NCBI RefSeq assembly: GCF_021117295.1
Contig: NZ_CP088247.1
Span: 5,037,001 to 5,101,000 of the forward strand
From: Methylorubrum sp. B1-46
GTDB taxonomy: Bacteria; Pseudomonadota; Alphaproteobacteria; Rhizobiales; Beijerinckiaceae
DNA: 64,000 nucleotides
Direction: 5' to 3'
The notes under the pieces were generated by a model. The model saw only the letters and a program-made list of their open reading frames with translations, was not told the DNA's origin and ran no database searches. A program made the position numbers and the translations under genes. Positions 18,116-27,137 of the stretch are shown here, one piece after another. The stretch's first letter is position 1. Every line of letters begins with the position of its first letter.

Positions 18116-18396
18116 TGGATCACCTCGCCCTGCATCAGGAACTTGGCCAGCGCGACGGTGGCGGTGAAGCCGATCATGCCGAGGATCAGCGCGGCCTCGA
18201 AATACAGCCCGCTGCCGGTGCGCATGCCGTGGACGACGATCGCCAGCATGCCGTTGAGATAGAGGGTGTCGAGGCCGAGGATGCGGTCCTGGGCGCGGGG
18301 GCCGCGCAGCATCCGCCACGCGGCCAGCGCCATGGCCAGCACCAGCATGCCTTGGGCAAGGCCGAGGCCCCAATCGAGGACGGTGGCGGTGCTCAC
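18112..18396 (-). CDS. mnhF: Mrp antiporter subunit F
   Basis: This 94-residue subunit starts at GTG 18396, which overlaps the mnhE stop. It has three membrane helices. The middle of the protein carries the family pattern R-M-L-R-G-P-R-A-Q-D-R-I-L-G-L-D-T-L, with the conserved Arg-x-x-x-Gly-Pro and Asp-Arg pair. The length matches MnhF/PhaF proteins (about 90-100). It works only inside the complete Mrp complex. A longer open frame upstream in this register overlaps mnhE out of frame and was discarded. Confidence 0.88.
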   Translation of the reverse strand: MSTATVLDWGLGLAQGMLVLAMALAAWRMLRGPRAQDRILGLDTLYLNGMLAIVVHGMRTGSGLYFEAALILGMIGFTATVALAKFLMQGEVIQ

Positions 18397-18881
18397 GCAA
18401 AGATCTCCATCAGCGGGCGCTCGTAGCGGTCCTTGACGCGGCGGACCCAGCCCTCGCTGTCGGTGCCGTCGAGAAGGTGCATCAGCAGGCGCCCGGTATG
18501 GGTGTCGTACTGGACCCAGAGGGTGCCGGGCGTGGCGGTCAGGATGATCGAGAGCACCGACAGGCCGAACGGCGTCTTCATGTCGAGGGGAATCGAGACG
18601 AAGCCGGTGCGCCGCTCGCCGGGGTACAGGCCGAGGATGATCCTGGCCACGTCGATGTTCGAGCGCAGCATGTCGTAGAGGACGGTGAACAGCAGCCGGA
18701 CGGCGAGACCGGGGCGGCGCACCCGCACCGGCGCAGGGCGCAGCGCCCGCATCACCGCCGGCACGATCAGTCCGATGAGGAGCGCCAGCACGATGTTGCC
18801 GGGGCTCGGCGGCGCATTCAGCACCAGCCACATCAGCGTGAGGCCGGCGGAGAGGAAGGGATGGGGTAGCAAGAGGCTCAT
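18393..18881 (-). CDS. mnhE: Mrp antiporter subunit E
   Basis: The protein has 162 residues. The first half is hydrophobic (helices around residues 8-45). The second half has the typical MnhE stretch L-Y-D-M-L-R-S-N-I-D-V-A-R followed by S-I-I-L-T-A-T-P-G-T-L-W-V, and an acidic end. The start ATG at 18881 overlaps the mnhD stop by four bases. It is part of the inner-membrane antiporter used for Na+, K+ or pH homeostasis. Confidence 0.88.
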   Translation of the reverse strand: MSLLLPHPFLSAGLTLMWLVLNAPPSPGNIVLALLIGLIVPAVMRALRPAPVRVRRPGLAVRLLFTVLYDMLRSNIDVARIILGLYPGERRTGFVSIPLDMKTPFGLSVLSIILTATPGTLWVQYDTHTGRLLMHLLDGTDSEGWVRRVKDRYERPLMEIFA

Positions 18882-20530
18882 GATCCCGCTCCCGCCGCGC
18901 CGCTGCCAGCGCCCTTGCCGGTGGCTTTACTGGCACCTTTGCCGACACCGGCATCGAGCACGGCGCGGACGTAATCCTGCGGCTGCGACAGCCAGCGCAC
19001 GGTGGCCTCGGTATAGGCCAGCGCCGGCCCGGCCCAGAGGGCGAGCGCCACGCAGGCCGCGAGCAGCACGCTGAGGCTCGCCAGTTCCGGTGAGCGCAGC
19101 ACGGGCTGCGGGTCGTCGTGGGGTACCCAGAGGCTGAAGATGCCGAGCCGGACCAGGGGAATCAGGGTGCCGAGGCTCGACAGCGTGAGCACGGCGATCA
19201 GCCACCACGCCGCGGCGCTCATCGTGCCGGAGGCGAGGCCGGAGAACATCGCCAGCTTGCCGACGAAGCCGGCGAGCGGGGGAATGCCGGCGAGCATCAG
19301 CGTGCAGACGAGGAAGCCGCCACCGAGGATCGCCACCGTGGCGGGGATCGCCCGGCCGATCTCGGTGGCGCCGGCATCGTCGAAGGGATCGCGGTACTCG
19401 TCGGCGAAGACGGGCTGCGCCACGTCCGCCGGGTCGCGGCTGCGCTGAAGGATCTCGGCCAGCAGGAACAGGGCGGCGGCGGCGAAGGTCGAGCCGACGA
19501 GGTAGTAGAGCGCGCCCGAAAGCGCCCCGTCGCTGCCGGTGCCGAGCGCGGCCAGCACGGTGCCCGAGGAGATCATCACCGCGTAGCCCGCTGCCCTCGT
19601 CAGTTCGCGCGCGGCGAGGATGCCGATCGTGCCGAAGGCGATCGTCGCGAGCCCCGTGGCGAGGATCCAGCTCTGGCCGAACCCTTCCGAGGAGCCGGCA
19701 CCGAACAGCAGCAGGCTGAGGCGGATCACGACGTAGACGCCGACCTTGCTGAGGATCGCCAGGATCGCCGCTGCCGGAGCGGTCGCCGCGGCGTAGGTGG
19801 TCGGTAGCCAGAAGCCGAGGGGCCAAGCGCTGCACTTGATCAGAAAGGCGATGCCGAGCACGGCGCAGCCGACCTCGAACAGGCCGGCTTCCGCGGGCGG
19901 ACTCGCGAGTCGCCGGGCGAGATCGGCCATGTTGAGCGTGCCCATCGTGCCGTAGATCAGGCTCACGCCGACGAGGAAGAACAGCGAGGCGACGAGGTTG
20001 ACGGCGATGTAGCCGAGCCCGGCCCGGATCCGCGTCTCGCCCGAGCCGTGCAGCACGAGCCCGTAGGAGGCGGCCAGCATCACCTCGAAGAACACGAACA
20101 GGTTGAACACGTCGCCGGTGAGGAAGGCGCCGTTCACCCCCATCAGCAGCAGCAGGAACAGGCCGTGGAAGCGCGGCCCGGCCCGGCCCCAGCGGGCGAA
20201 GGAGAAGACCAGGGCGGAAAGCCCCAGCACGCCGGCCAGCGTCAGCATCATCGCCGAGAGCCGGTCGGCCACCAGCACGATGCCGTAGGGTGCCGCCCAA
20301 TTGCCGAGGCGGTAGACCTCCGGCGCCTCGGTGACGCGGGTGACGAGGACGAGGGCGGTGGCGAGCATCGCCAGCACCGTGGCGAGGCTGAGCACCGATT
20401 TCAGGCGGTGGCGCCGCTCGTCCATCAGGAACATCGCGCCGGCCACCGCGATCGGCAGCACGATCGGCAGGACGATGAGATGGTCGGACCACAGGACCGC
20501 GCCGGGTCCGCTGAGGAGGGGCGCGGTCAT
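18878..20530 (-). CDS. mnhD: Mrp antiporter subunit D
   Basis: The protein has 550 residues from ATG 20530, chosen because it gives the normal N-terminus and a four-base overlap with mnhC. It has about fourteen membrane helices and the proton-translocating quinone-oxidoreductase-like core shared with NuoM/NuoN, including L-I-K-C-S-A-W-P-L-G-F-W-L-P-T-T-Y-A with its conserved Lys and Trp-Pro. It is one of the two large ion-conducting subunits. The C-terminal end is Lys/Gly/Ala-rich (K-A-T-G-K-G-A) and longer than usual. Confidence 0.9.
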   Translation of the reverse strand: MTAPLLSGPGAVLWSDHLIVLPIVLPIAVAGAMFLMDERRHRLKSVLSLATVLAMLATALVLVTRVTEAPEVYRLGNWAAPYGIVLVADRLSAMMLTLAGVLGLSALVFSFARWGRAGPRFHGLFLLLLMGVNGAFLTGDVFNLFVFFEVMLAASYGLVLHGSGETRIRAGLGYIAVNLVASLFFLVGVSLIYGTMGTLNMADLARRLASPPAEAGLFEVGCAVLGIAFLIKCSAWPLGFWLPTTYAAATAPAAAILAILSKVGVYVVIRLSLLLFGAGSSEGFGQSWILATGLATIAFGTIGILAARELTRAAGYAVMISSGTVLAALGTGSDGALSGALYYLVGSTFAAAALFLLAEILQRSRDPADVAQPVFADEYRDPFDDAGATEIGRAIPATVAILGGGFLVCTLMLAGIPPLAGFVGKLAMFSGLASGTMSAAAWWLIAVLTLSSLGTLIPLVRLGIFSLWVPHDDPQPVLRSPELASLSVLLAACVALALWAGPALAYTEATVRWLSQPQDYVRAVLDAGVGKGASKATGKGAGSGAAGAGS

Positions 20531-20895
20531 GGGTGCGGGTTCTCCGGGCTCGGTTCGGCGTGGTGCGGTTCGCGGCCGTCGACGTGGTCGTTGCCGGTGA
20601 CGCCGCGGGCGGCGAGCAGCACGACGAGGAACAGGGCGGTCAGGGCGAAGCTGATGACCAGCGCGGTGAGCACCAGCGCCTGCGGCACCGGATCGTCGAC
20701 CGAGACGGTTTCCGGCCCGGTCTTGAGCACCGGCGGCGCGCCGACGGTGAGCCGGCCCATGGCGAAGATGAACAGGTTGACGGCGTAGCTCAGCAGCGAC
20801 AGCCCGAGCGCCACCTGAAAGGTGCGCGGACGCAGCATCAGCCATACGCCGGACGCGGCCAGGATGCCGATTCCCGCCGACAGCACGATTTCCAT
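20527..20895 (-). CDS. mnhC: Mrp antiporter subunit C
   Basis: This 122-residue NuoK-like subunit has three helices, starting at an ATG that shares a base with the mnhA stop. The first helix is M-E-I-V-L-S-A-G-I-G-I-L-A-A-S-G-V-W-L. The stretch A-L-G-L-S-L-L-S-Y-A-V-N-L-F-I-F-A-M-G is the conserved second helix, and D-P-V-P-Q-A-L-V-L-T-A-L-V-I-S-F-A is the strongly conserved MnhC/NuoK loop and third helix. The His-rich tail is not conserved in the family. The sequence fits the operon order A(B)-C-D-E-F-G exactly. Confidence 0.9.
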   Translation of the reverse strand: MEIVLSAGIGILAASGVWLMLRPRTFQVALGLSLLSYAVNLFIFAMGRLTVGAPPVLKTGPETVSVDDPVPQALVLTALVISFALTALFLVVLLAARGVTGNDHVDGREPHHAEPSPENPHP

Positions 20896-23822
20896 TACGC
20901 CGTCTCCTCGGCGGCCCGTTCGGCTTCCGCCTCCGCGCTGCGGGTGCGGCGCAGCGACTGGTGGGCGAGCGCCACCAGCATCAGGGCGCTCGCGCCGACC
21001 ACCAGCACCATGATGCCGAGATCGAACACCAGGGCGCTCGCCGCCGGCACCTTGCCGATGAACGGCAGCTTCCAATAGGCGAAGTAGGCGGTGAGGAAGG
21101 GCCGCCCGAACACCCACGAGGCCGCGCCGGCACCCGCCGCGATCAGCAGGCCGAGGCCGATCCAGGCGATCGGCTGGATCCGCAGCCGCTCCTCGACCCA
21201 CTGCGCGCCGCAGGCCATGTATTGCAGGATGAAGGCGATGGTGAGCGCGATGCCCGCTGCGAAGCCGCCGCCGGGCAGGTCGTGCCCGCGCAGGAACAGG
21301 TGCAGCGACAGGAGGATGATGAAGGGGAACAGCCACGTCATCACCACCCGCGGCACGAGCAGCGCGTCGGCGGCGGTGTCGCCGGGCTTGCGGCCCTCGC
21401 GGGCGCGGTCGTAGGCGTCGTGGTGGTGCTGCTGCTTCGGCCGCTCCAGGCTGTCGGGCGCCGGGCGGAAGCGGCGCAGCAGGGCGAACACCGTGAGCCC
21501 GACGATGCCGAGCACCGAGATCTCGCCGAGCGTGTCGAAGGCGCGGAAGTCGACCAGCAGCACGTTGACCACGTTGCGCCCGCCGGCCTGCGGATAGGCC
21601 TCCTCGACGAACCAGCGGGCGATGCCGTCGCCGGCCGGGCGGGTCATCACGGCATAGGCGAGCCCGGCTAGGCCGAGGCCGACGAAGACGGCGATGCACA
21701 GGTCGATGATGCGGCGGCGGCGTGCCCGTGCTCGCTCCGCGGGAGGCGCCGGGATCGCCGCGTCGCGCTTCGGCAGCCAGCGTAGGCCCAGCAGCAGCAT
21801 GACGGTCGTGACGATCTCGACGAGGATCTGCGTCACCGCGAGATCCGGCGCCGAGAGCCAGAGGAAGGTCAGGCTGCTGACGAGCCCCGCCCCGCCGACG
21901 AAGATCGTGGCCGAGAGGCGGTGATACTTCGCCCGCTCGGCCGCGCCGACCGCGCAGGCCGCGCCGACGACCCACATCAGCGCGAAGGCGGGATCGAACG
22001 GCGTGAGTCGGCCCGGTGCGAGCAGGTCGAGCCCGCGGGCGGTGCCCGCCGCGAGCGCCGCGAGCAAGGCTGCAAGGAACAGGATGCGCAATTGCGGCTG
22101 GAGCCGCTCGGCGCCGAACCACTGCTCCAGGACGCGGGCGCCCTTGGTCAGGCCGGTCATCGCCCGCTCGAACAGCCGGCCGCCGTCGAGCCGGTCCATC
22201 AGCCAGGGACCGCCGCGGGGATTGGTGTCGATGCGCTTGCCGAACAGGAGGTAGAGCAGCACACCGCCGACGAGGGCGGTCATGCTGAGCACCAGCGGCA
22301 GGTTGAAGCCGTGCCAGATCGCGAGGCTGTAGGAGGGCGCCTCCGCGCCGAACACCGCGCCCACGGCACGCTCGAGCGCCGGACCGATGGTCAGGTTCGG
22401 GACGAGGCCGATGGCGATGCAGGTGAGGACGAGCAGCTCGATCGGGATGCGCATCCAGCGCACCGGTTCGTGCGGCTCGTGCGGCAGGTCGTGCGGCGGC
22501 GGGCCGAAGAAGGTCTGGCGGATGAAGCGCAGCGAGTAGAGCATGGTGAAGGCGCTGGCGAGCGTCGCCAGAACCGGCAGGGCGATGTGGATCGGGTGGT
22601 CGCCCATGTTGTCGACCGCCTCCGACAGGAACATCTCCTTCGAGAGGAAGCCGTTGAGCAGCGGCACGCCGGCCATCGCTGCGGCGGCGACCATGGCGAG
22701 CGTGCCCGTGTAGGGCATCGCCCGCCACAGGCCGGAGAGGCGGCGCATGTCGCGCGTGCCGGTCTCATGGTCGATGATGCCCACCGCCATGAACAGCGAC
22801 GCCTTGAAGGTGGCGTGGTTCACGGTGTGGAAGATCGCCGCGACCACGGCGAGCGGCGAGTTGAGGCCGAGCAGCAGCGTGATCAGCCCGAGATGGCTGA
22901 TGGTCGAGTAGGCGAGCAGACCCTTCAGGTCGTGCTGGAAGATCGCGCTCCACGAGCCGACCAGCAGGGTCGCCATGCCGGCGCTGCCGACGATCCAGTA
23001 CCATTGCTCCGTGCCCGACAGCACCGGCCACAGGCGGATCATCAGGAAGATGCCGGCCTTCACCATGGTGGCCGAGTGCAGGTAGGCGCTGATCGGCGTC
23101 GGCGCCGCCATGGCGCGGGGCAGCCAGATATGGAACGGGAACTGCGCCGACTTGGTGAGCGCGCCCGCCAGAACCAGCACCAGGGCCGGCAGGTAGAGCG
23201 GGCTGTTGCGGATCGTGTCGCCCGAGGCCAGCACCGTGTCGAGATCGTAGCTGCCGACGATGCGCCCGATCAGGATCGTGCCGACCAGCAGGCACAGGCC
23301 GCCCGCGGCGGTGATCGTCAGCGACATCCGCGCGCCGTCACGTGCCGCGGCGTTGTCGTACCAGTAGCCGATCAGCAGGAACGAGACGATGCTCGTCAGC
23401 TCCCAGAACAGCACGAGCTGGATCAGGTTGCCGGAGAGCACGATGCCGAGCATCGCGCCGACGAAGGCGAGAAAATAGGAGAACAGCCGCGGCACCGGGT
23501 CGGCGGCGGCCATGTAGTAGCGCGCGTAGAGCACCACGAGCGCGCCGATGGCGAGCACCAGCACCGAGAAAAGCCAGGCGAGCCCGTCGAGCCGGAGGAC
23601 GAGGTTGACGCCGAGGCTCGGCAGCCACTCGACCGCATGGACGACAGTGCCGCCCCCGGCCAGTTGCGGCGTGAGGGCGAGGATGCAGCCGAGGCTGGCC
23701 AGCGTCACGAACCCGGCGAGCCCGGCGGCGGCATTGCGCGCATGGCTGGGCAGGGCACCCGCGATCACGGAGCCCGCGAAGGGGAGGATCGCGGCGGCGG
23801 CGAGAAGGGCGTTGGACGTCAT
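20895..23822 (-). CDS. mnhA: Mrp antiporter fused subunits A and B
   Basis: The protein has 975 residues from ATG 23822; an upstream in-frame start at 23915 would add a non-conserved Arg-rich leader. Residues of about 1-600 are the NuoL-like antiporter core with F-P-F-H-I-W-L-P-R-A-M-A-A-P-T-P-I-S-A-Y-L and the conserved H-S-A-T-M-V-K-A-G. About 610-780 is the MrpA-specific MbhD/E-like part. About 810-965 is a full MnhB domain (P-R-V-V-M-T-W-L-F-P-F-I-I-L-L-S, then G-H-D-L-P-G-G-G-F-A-A-G). The A-B fusion is the phaAB arrangement known from rhizobia. It is the first gene of the six-gene operon and, by family, the main Na+/H+ or K+/H+ exchanging unit. Confidence 0.92.
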   Translation of the reverse strand: MTSNALLAAAAILPFAGSVIAGALPSHARNAAAGLAGFVTLASLGCILALTPQLAGGGTVVHAVEWLPSLGVNLVLRLDGLAWLFSVLVLAIGALVVLYARYYMAAADPVPRLFSYFLAFVGAMLGIVLSGNLIQLVLFWELTSIVSFLLIGYWYDNAAARDGARMSLTITAAGGLCLLVGTILIGRIVGSYDLDTVLASGDTIRNSPLYLPALVLVLAGALTKSAQFPFHIWLPRAMAAPTPISAYLHSATMVKAGIFLMIRLWPVLSGTEQWYWIVGSAGMATLLVGSWSAIFQHDLKGLLAYSTISHLGLITLLLGLNSPLAVVAAIFHTVNHATFKASLFMAVGIIDHETGTRDMRRLSGLWRAMPYTGTLAMVAAAAMAGVPLLNGFLSKEMFLSEAVDNMGDHPIHIALPVLATLASAFTMLYSLRFIRQTFFGPPPHDLPHEPHEPVRWMRIPIELLVLTCIAIGLVPNLTIGPALERAVGAVFGAEAPSYSLAIWHGFNLPLVLSMTALVGGVLLYLLFGKRIDTNPRGGPWLMDRLDGGRLFERAMTGLTKGARVLEQWFGAERLQPQLRILFLAALLAALAAGTARGLDLLAPGRLTPFDPAFALMWVVGAACAVGAAERAKYHRLSATIFVGGAGLVSSLTFLWLSAPDLAVTQILVEIVTTVMLLLGLRWLPKRDAAIPAPPAERARARRRRIIDLCIAVFVGLGLAGLAYAVMTRPAGDGIARWFVEEAYPQAGGRNVVNVLLVDFRAFDTLGEISVLGIVGLTVFALLRRFRPAPDSLERPKQQHHHDAYDRAREGRKPGDTAADALLVPRVVMTWLFPFIILLSLHLFLRGHDLPGGGFAAGIALTIAFILQYMACGAQWVEERLRIQPIAWIGLGLLIAAGAGAASWVFGRPFLTAYFAYWKLPFIGKVPAASALVFDLGIMVLVVGASALMLVALAHQSLRRTRSAEAEAERAAEETA

Positions 23823-24150
23823 CAACCCGGGCGAGGTGCAGGCTCGGGAGCGGCCTGAAGGACGAGAAGGGGCGGCGCGTGCGAGCGAGGCCGCCCGCCT
23901 TGGCGGACGCGGCACTCGTGCTTGCCGTTAAGGCATGCCCGAAGGGCCGACCGCAAGTGAAGCACGAGAAAAAGCGAAATCGATCCGATGGTTGCGCGAC
24001 GTGAGAAACCACACGTCGCGCCTCGCTTCGGCACAGGCCTGTCCGCCCGATCGGAGCGCACCCTTCACGGATGGGCAGAGACCGGACAGCGGCTCCGGCC
24101 CGCTCTGCGTGCCTCCGATGCCCGGCCGATGTCTCGCGCCCCGTTCGCCC
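23823..24150. other. Promoter side of the Mrp operon
   Basis: This stretch lies upstream of the leftward Mrp operon. No coding frame in it has family features. It contains a strong hairpin at 23994-24021. No clear promoter elements were identified. Confidence 0.4.
23994..24021. terminator. Perfect ten-pair hairpin upstream of the Mrp operon
   Basis: GCGCGACGTG at 23994-24003 pairs perfectly with CACGTCGCGC at 24012-24021, leaving an eight-base loop. It is 130 bases past the end of the small minus-strand gene at 24151 and could terminate that transcript. A regulatory palindrome for the Mrp operon is the alternative. Confidence 0.4.
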
Positions 24151-24360
24151 TCAGAGCGGGAAGGCCGACAGCGCCTGTTCGAGCGCTCGCCGCGCCATCT
24201 GCTGTGCGGCGGCTTCGGTCTGCGTCTCCGACTCGATGGCGGGCACCCGCACGGTCGCCGCGACCTCGACGACCTCGCGCCCCGCATCCGGCCGGCCGAA
24301 ATGGACCCGCACCACGACCTGCCTCCGGCCGTCGCTCACCTCCTGCGTTTCCTGAGTCAT
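24151..24360 (-). CDS. Small conserved-looking hypothetical protein
   Basis: The protein has 69 residues from ATG 24360; an ATG at 24372 is possible. It begins M-T-Q-E-T-Q-E-V, followed by alternating charged and hydrophobic residues suggesting two or three beta strands (Q-V-V-V-R-V-H-F-G, then V-V-E-V-A-A-T-V-R-V-P). It ends with an amphipathic helix (A-A-A-Q-Q-M-A-R-R-A-L-E-Q-A-L). Amino-acid use is balanced, unlike the Arg/Pro-rich shadow frames overlapping it. There is no signal peptide, and I cannot name a family. Confidence 0.55.
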   Translation of the reverse strand: MTQETQEVSDGRRQVVVRVHFGRPDAGREVVEVAATVRVPAIESETQTEAAAQQMARRALEQALSAFPL

Positions 24361-24820
24361 CCGAACCGGCATCCACCTCTCCCGCATTGGCTGGCGGCGC
24401 CCGTTGCACCCGCCGTCTCCGGCAGGACGAACGAGGCTCAGGGCGATGCGTTGCCTCGGCCAAGCGGGGAAGGGCTGAGGCTATGGGCCGCGCGCGATCG
24501 GCGGGATGAGGAAGCCTCGGAGGCGGCCGCCTCCCGACGCCTTTCCCGAGCCCGACAAATTCTTCTGCCGACAAACCCCGATCATCGACCGCGCGAAGTC
24601 CCTAAATCGTCTGAAGCCGCGGTCGAACTGTCCGCTAACGGGCCGCCGATCCCGTTTTGATACGGATTTTCCGGGGCACGCACTTTGCTGATCCGACGCA
24701 ACTCAGTCGTCGTCGGTCCCGGTCGCCCGAGGGCCGGGGGGACGATGCGACGCCTGCCCCGCGCCGGATTTCAGCTCGGGGCGAGAGACGCGCAGGATCG
24801 ATCGCAGACGGGACCCCAAC
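24361..24820. other. Intergenic region before the second sugar locus
   Basis: These 460 bases hold no convincing gene. The end of the stretch (about 24640-24700) is less GC-rich than its surroundings and is the likely site of the promoter for the three-gene sugar nucleotide operon starting at 24821. Confidence 0.4.
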
Positions 24821-26158
24821 ATGGACGCGAGAAAAGCTCCCAACGTCGTCATCATCGGTCTCGGATATGTCGGCCTGACCCTTTCCGTCGCGCTGGCGCG
24901 CCGCGGCGTGCAGGTCTACGGCATCGAGAAGCGGCCGGACGTCGTCGAGAAGACCAATGCCGGCGTTCCGCACTTCGCCGAAGTGGGTCTCCAGGCGGCG
25001 CTGGCCGATGTGGTGAAGAAGGGCCGCTTCGTCGCCAGCACCACGACGCGCGACGTGCCGCGGGCCGAATACTACATCATCACGGTCGGCACGCCGCTCT
25101 ATCCCGGCTCGCACGAGCCGCGCCTCGACATGATCGAGGAGGCGACTCGCGAGGTGGCCGAGCACTTCTCGGAGGGCGCGACGGTGATCCTGCGCTCGAC
25201 CGTTCGGATCGGCACGACGACCGGCGTCGTGAAGCCGATCCTCGACCGCACCGGTATCGACTATCATCTCGCCATGTGCCCCGAGCGGACCCTCGAGGGC
25301 GACGCCATGCGCGAACTGATCAACCTGCCGCAGATCGTCGGCGGTGAGACGCCGGACGCCTCCGATGCGGCCGCCGCCCTGTTCAGCCGCCTGACCCACA
25401 CCATCGTCCGGGTTGCGAGCCCGGAGACGGCGGAGATGATCAAACTCGTCGACAACACCTCGCGCGATGTCCACTTCGCCTTCGCCAACGAAGTGGCACG
25501 CGCCTGCGACGCGCTCGGCATCAACGCCAACGACGTCATCCGCTACGGCAAGCTCGGCTACACGCGCACGAACGTCGCCGCCCCCGGCCTCGTCGGCGGG
25601 CCCTGCCTGGAGAAGGATCCGCACATCCTGCTCTCCTCGGTCTCCGGCAAGGGGGTGACCCTCGAGATCACCGCGGCCTCCCGGCTCGTCAACGAGCGCC
25701 AGCCGGCGGAGACGGTGGGCAGCCTCGTCGAGCGGCTGCGGGCGCGGCGCGCCGGGCCGTTCAAGGCGGTGGTGGCGGGCCTTGCCTTCAAGGGCCGCCC
25801 GGAGACCGACGACCTGCGCGGATCGATGTCGCTCCACGTCATCCGCGAGATGATGGCGAGCGAGCAGTTTTCCGAGATCCGGGTCTATGACGGCGTGGTG
25901 CCGATCGACCATGTCCGGGCGATCTCGTCGGGGCTCACGCCCTACGACAACCTCGCCGCCGCCTGCGAGGGTGCCGACGTGCTGGTGATCGCCAACAACC
26001 ACCCGGAATATTCGAAGATCGATCTGGAAAAGATCATCGCGACGATGTCGGACGACGCCTTCGTCTACGATTACTGGAACAACCTCAGCGAGATGCCGGC
26101 GGAGGTTCTGGAGCATCGCTACGTCACCGTGGGCAACCTCGTGGGTAAGTTTCAATGA
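24821..26158 (+). CDS. Nucleotide-sugar dehydrogenase (UDP-sugar 6-dehydrogenase family)
   Basis: This 445-residue cytoplasmic enzyme oxidises a nucleotide sugar twice with NAD+ to the uronic acid. The N-terminal Rossmann motif is V-I-I-G-L-G-Y-V-G-L-T-L (about residues 10-21). The catalytic Cys is Cys262 in G-G-P-C-L-E-K-D-P, and a central-domain Lys motif K-L-V-D-N-T-S-R-D lies before it. The C-terminal substrate domain reads A-G-L-A-F-K-G-R-P-E-T-D-D-L-R-G-S, as in WecC/TviB/WbpO-type enzymes acting on UDP-N-acetylhexosamines. I cannot exclude UDP-glucose as substrate. Its TGA overlaps the next gene's ATG by four bases. Confidence 0.88.
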   Translation: MDARKAPNVVIIGLGYVGLTLSVALARRGVQVYGIEKRPDVVEKTNAGVPHFAEVGLQAALADVVKKGRFVASTTTRDVPRAEYYIITVGTPLYPGSHEPRLDMIEEATREVAEHFSEGATVILRSTVRIGTTTGVVKPILDRTGIDYHLAMCPERTLEGDAMRELINLPQIVGGETPDASDAAAALFSRLTHTIVRVASPETAEMIKLVDNTSRDVHFAFANEVARACDALGINANDVIRYGKLGYTRTNVAAPGLVGGPCLEKDPHILLSSVSGKGVTLEITAASRLVNERQPAETVGSLVERLRARRAGPFKAVVAGLAFKGRPETDDLRGSMSLHVIREMMASEQFSEIRVYDGVVPIDHVRAISSGLTPYDNLAAACEGADVLVIANNHPEYSKIDLEKIIATMSDDAFVYDYWNNLSEMPAEVLEHRYVTVGNLVGKFQ

Positions 26159-27126
26159 GCAGGCTGGCTGTCACCGGGGCGGGCGGATTCATCGGCGCCC
26201 ACCTCACCCGTGCCCTTCTCGCCGAGGGGCATGAGGTCGTCGCGATCGACAACTACATCCGCGGTCAGGCCTCGCGCCTCGCCGACGCGCCCGGTGCGAT
26301 AGAGCGGGCGACTCTCGACGTGCGTGACAAGGCAGCGCTGGTCGCGGCGCTGAAGGGCGTCGAGTGCGTCTTCCATCTCGCCGCCGTCAACGGCACTGAG
26401 AACTTCTACACGCAGCCGCAGCTCGTGCTCGATGTCGGCGTGCGCGGCGCGCTCGCCGTGACCGAGGCCTGCATCGAGGCCGGCGTGCCCGATCTCGTCG
26501 TCGCCTCCTCGGCGGAGGTCTACCAGACCCCGCGCGTTGTACCGACGAACGAGGACATCGAGATGGTGATCCCCGACTCGCTCAACCCGCGCTACTCCTA
26601 CGGCGGCTCGAAGCTGATCTCGGAGCTGATCGCCTTCAATTACGGCCGCGACAAGCTGCGCAAGGTCCAGGTCTTCCGGCCCCACAACGTCTACGGTCCC
26701 GACATGGGCTGGAAGCACGTGGTGCCGCAGTTGATCGAGAAGATCGTGACGGCCGGCGACGGCGGCTCGATCACGCTCCAGGGCGACGGCAGCGAGACCC
26801 GCGCCTTCTGCTACGTCAGCGATGTCGTGGACGGCATCGTCCGGATGTGGCGCTCGGGCGAGAGCATGAACGTCTACCACATCGGCTCGATGGAGGAGGT
26901 CGCGATCCGCGACCTCGCCCGGATCACCGCGGAGGCGCTGGGCGTGCGCGTCGATCTCGTCGCCGGCCCGGCCGCCGCCGGGGCGACGCCGCGCCGCTGC
27001 CCCGACATCGGCAAGATGCGGGCGATCGGCTACGCGCCCGCCATCTCCCTGGTTCAGGGCATCGAGCGCACGGTCGCGTGGTACCGCGAGAATCCGGCGC
27101 CGACCGATTCCAACCCGCTTCTGTGA
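26155..27126 (+). CDS. NAD-dependent epimerase/dehydratase (extended SDR)
   Basis: The protein has 323 residues. The nucleotide-binding motif T-G-A-G-G-F-I-G lies at about residues 6-13, and D-N-Y-I-R-G follows the second strand. The catalytic set is S-S-A-E-V-Y plus Y-S-Y-G-G-S-K with its Tyr and Lys. The substrate-side stretch R-P-H-N-V-Y-G-P-D-M-G-W resembles UDP-sugar epimerases and 4,6-dehydratases. Start and stop are tight: four-base overlap upstream, eleven-base gap to the fucose synthase gene. It probably makes an activated sugar for the polysaccharide. The exact reaction (C4 epimerisation or other) is not determined. Confidence 0.85.
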   Translation: MSRLAVTGAGGFIGAHLTRALLAEGHEVVAIDNYIRGQASRLADAPGAIERATLDVRDKAALVAALKGVECVFHLAAVNGTENFYTQPQLVLDVGVRGALAVTEACIEAGVPDLVVASSAEVYQTPRVVPTNEDIEMVIPDSLNPRYSYGGSKLISELIAFNYGRDKLRKVQVFRPHNVYGPDMGWKHVVPQLIEKIVTAGDGGSITLQGDGSETRAFCYVSDVVDGIVRMWRSGESMNVYHIGSMEEVAIRDLARITAEALGVRVDLVAGPAAAGATPRRCPDIGKMRAIGYAPAISLVQGIERTVAWYRENPAPTDSNPLL

Positions 27127-27137
27127 GGAACGGCCCA

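Noticed and set aside
21921..23858. Plus-strand 645-codon frame opposite mnhA
   Set aside because: It is the antisense shadow of hydrophobic codons, giving a Glu/Arg/His-rich translation.
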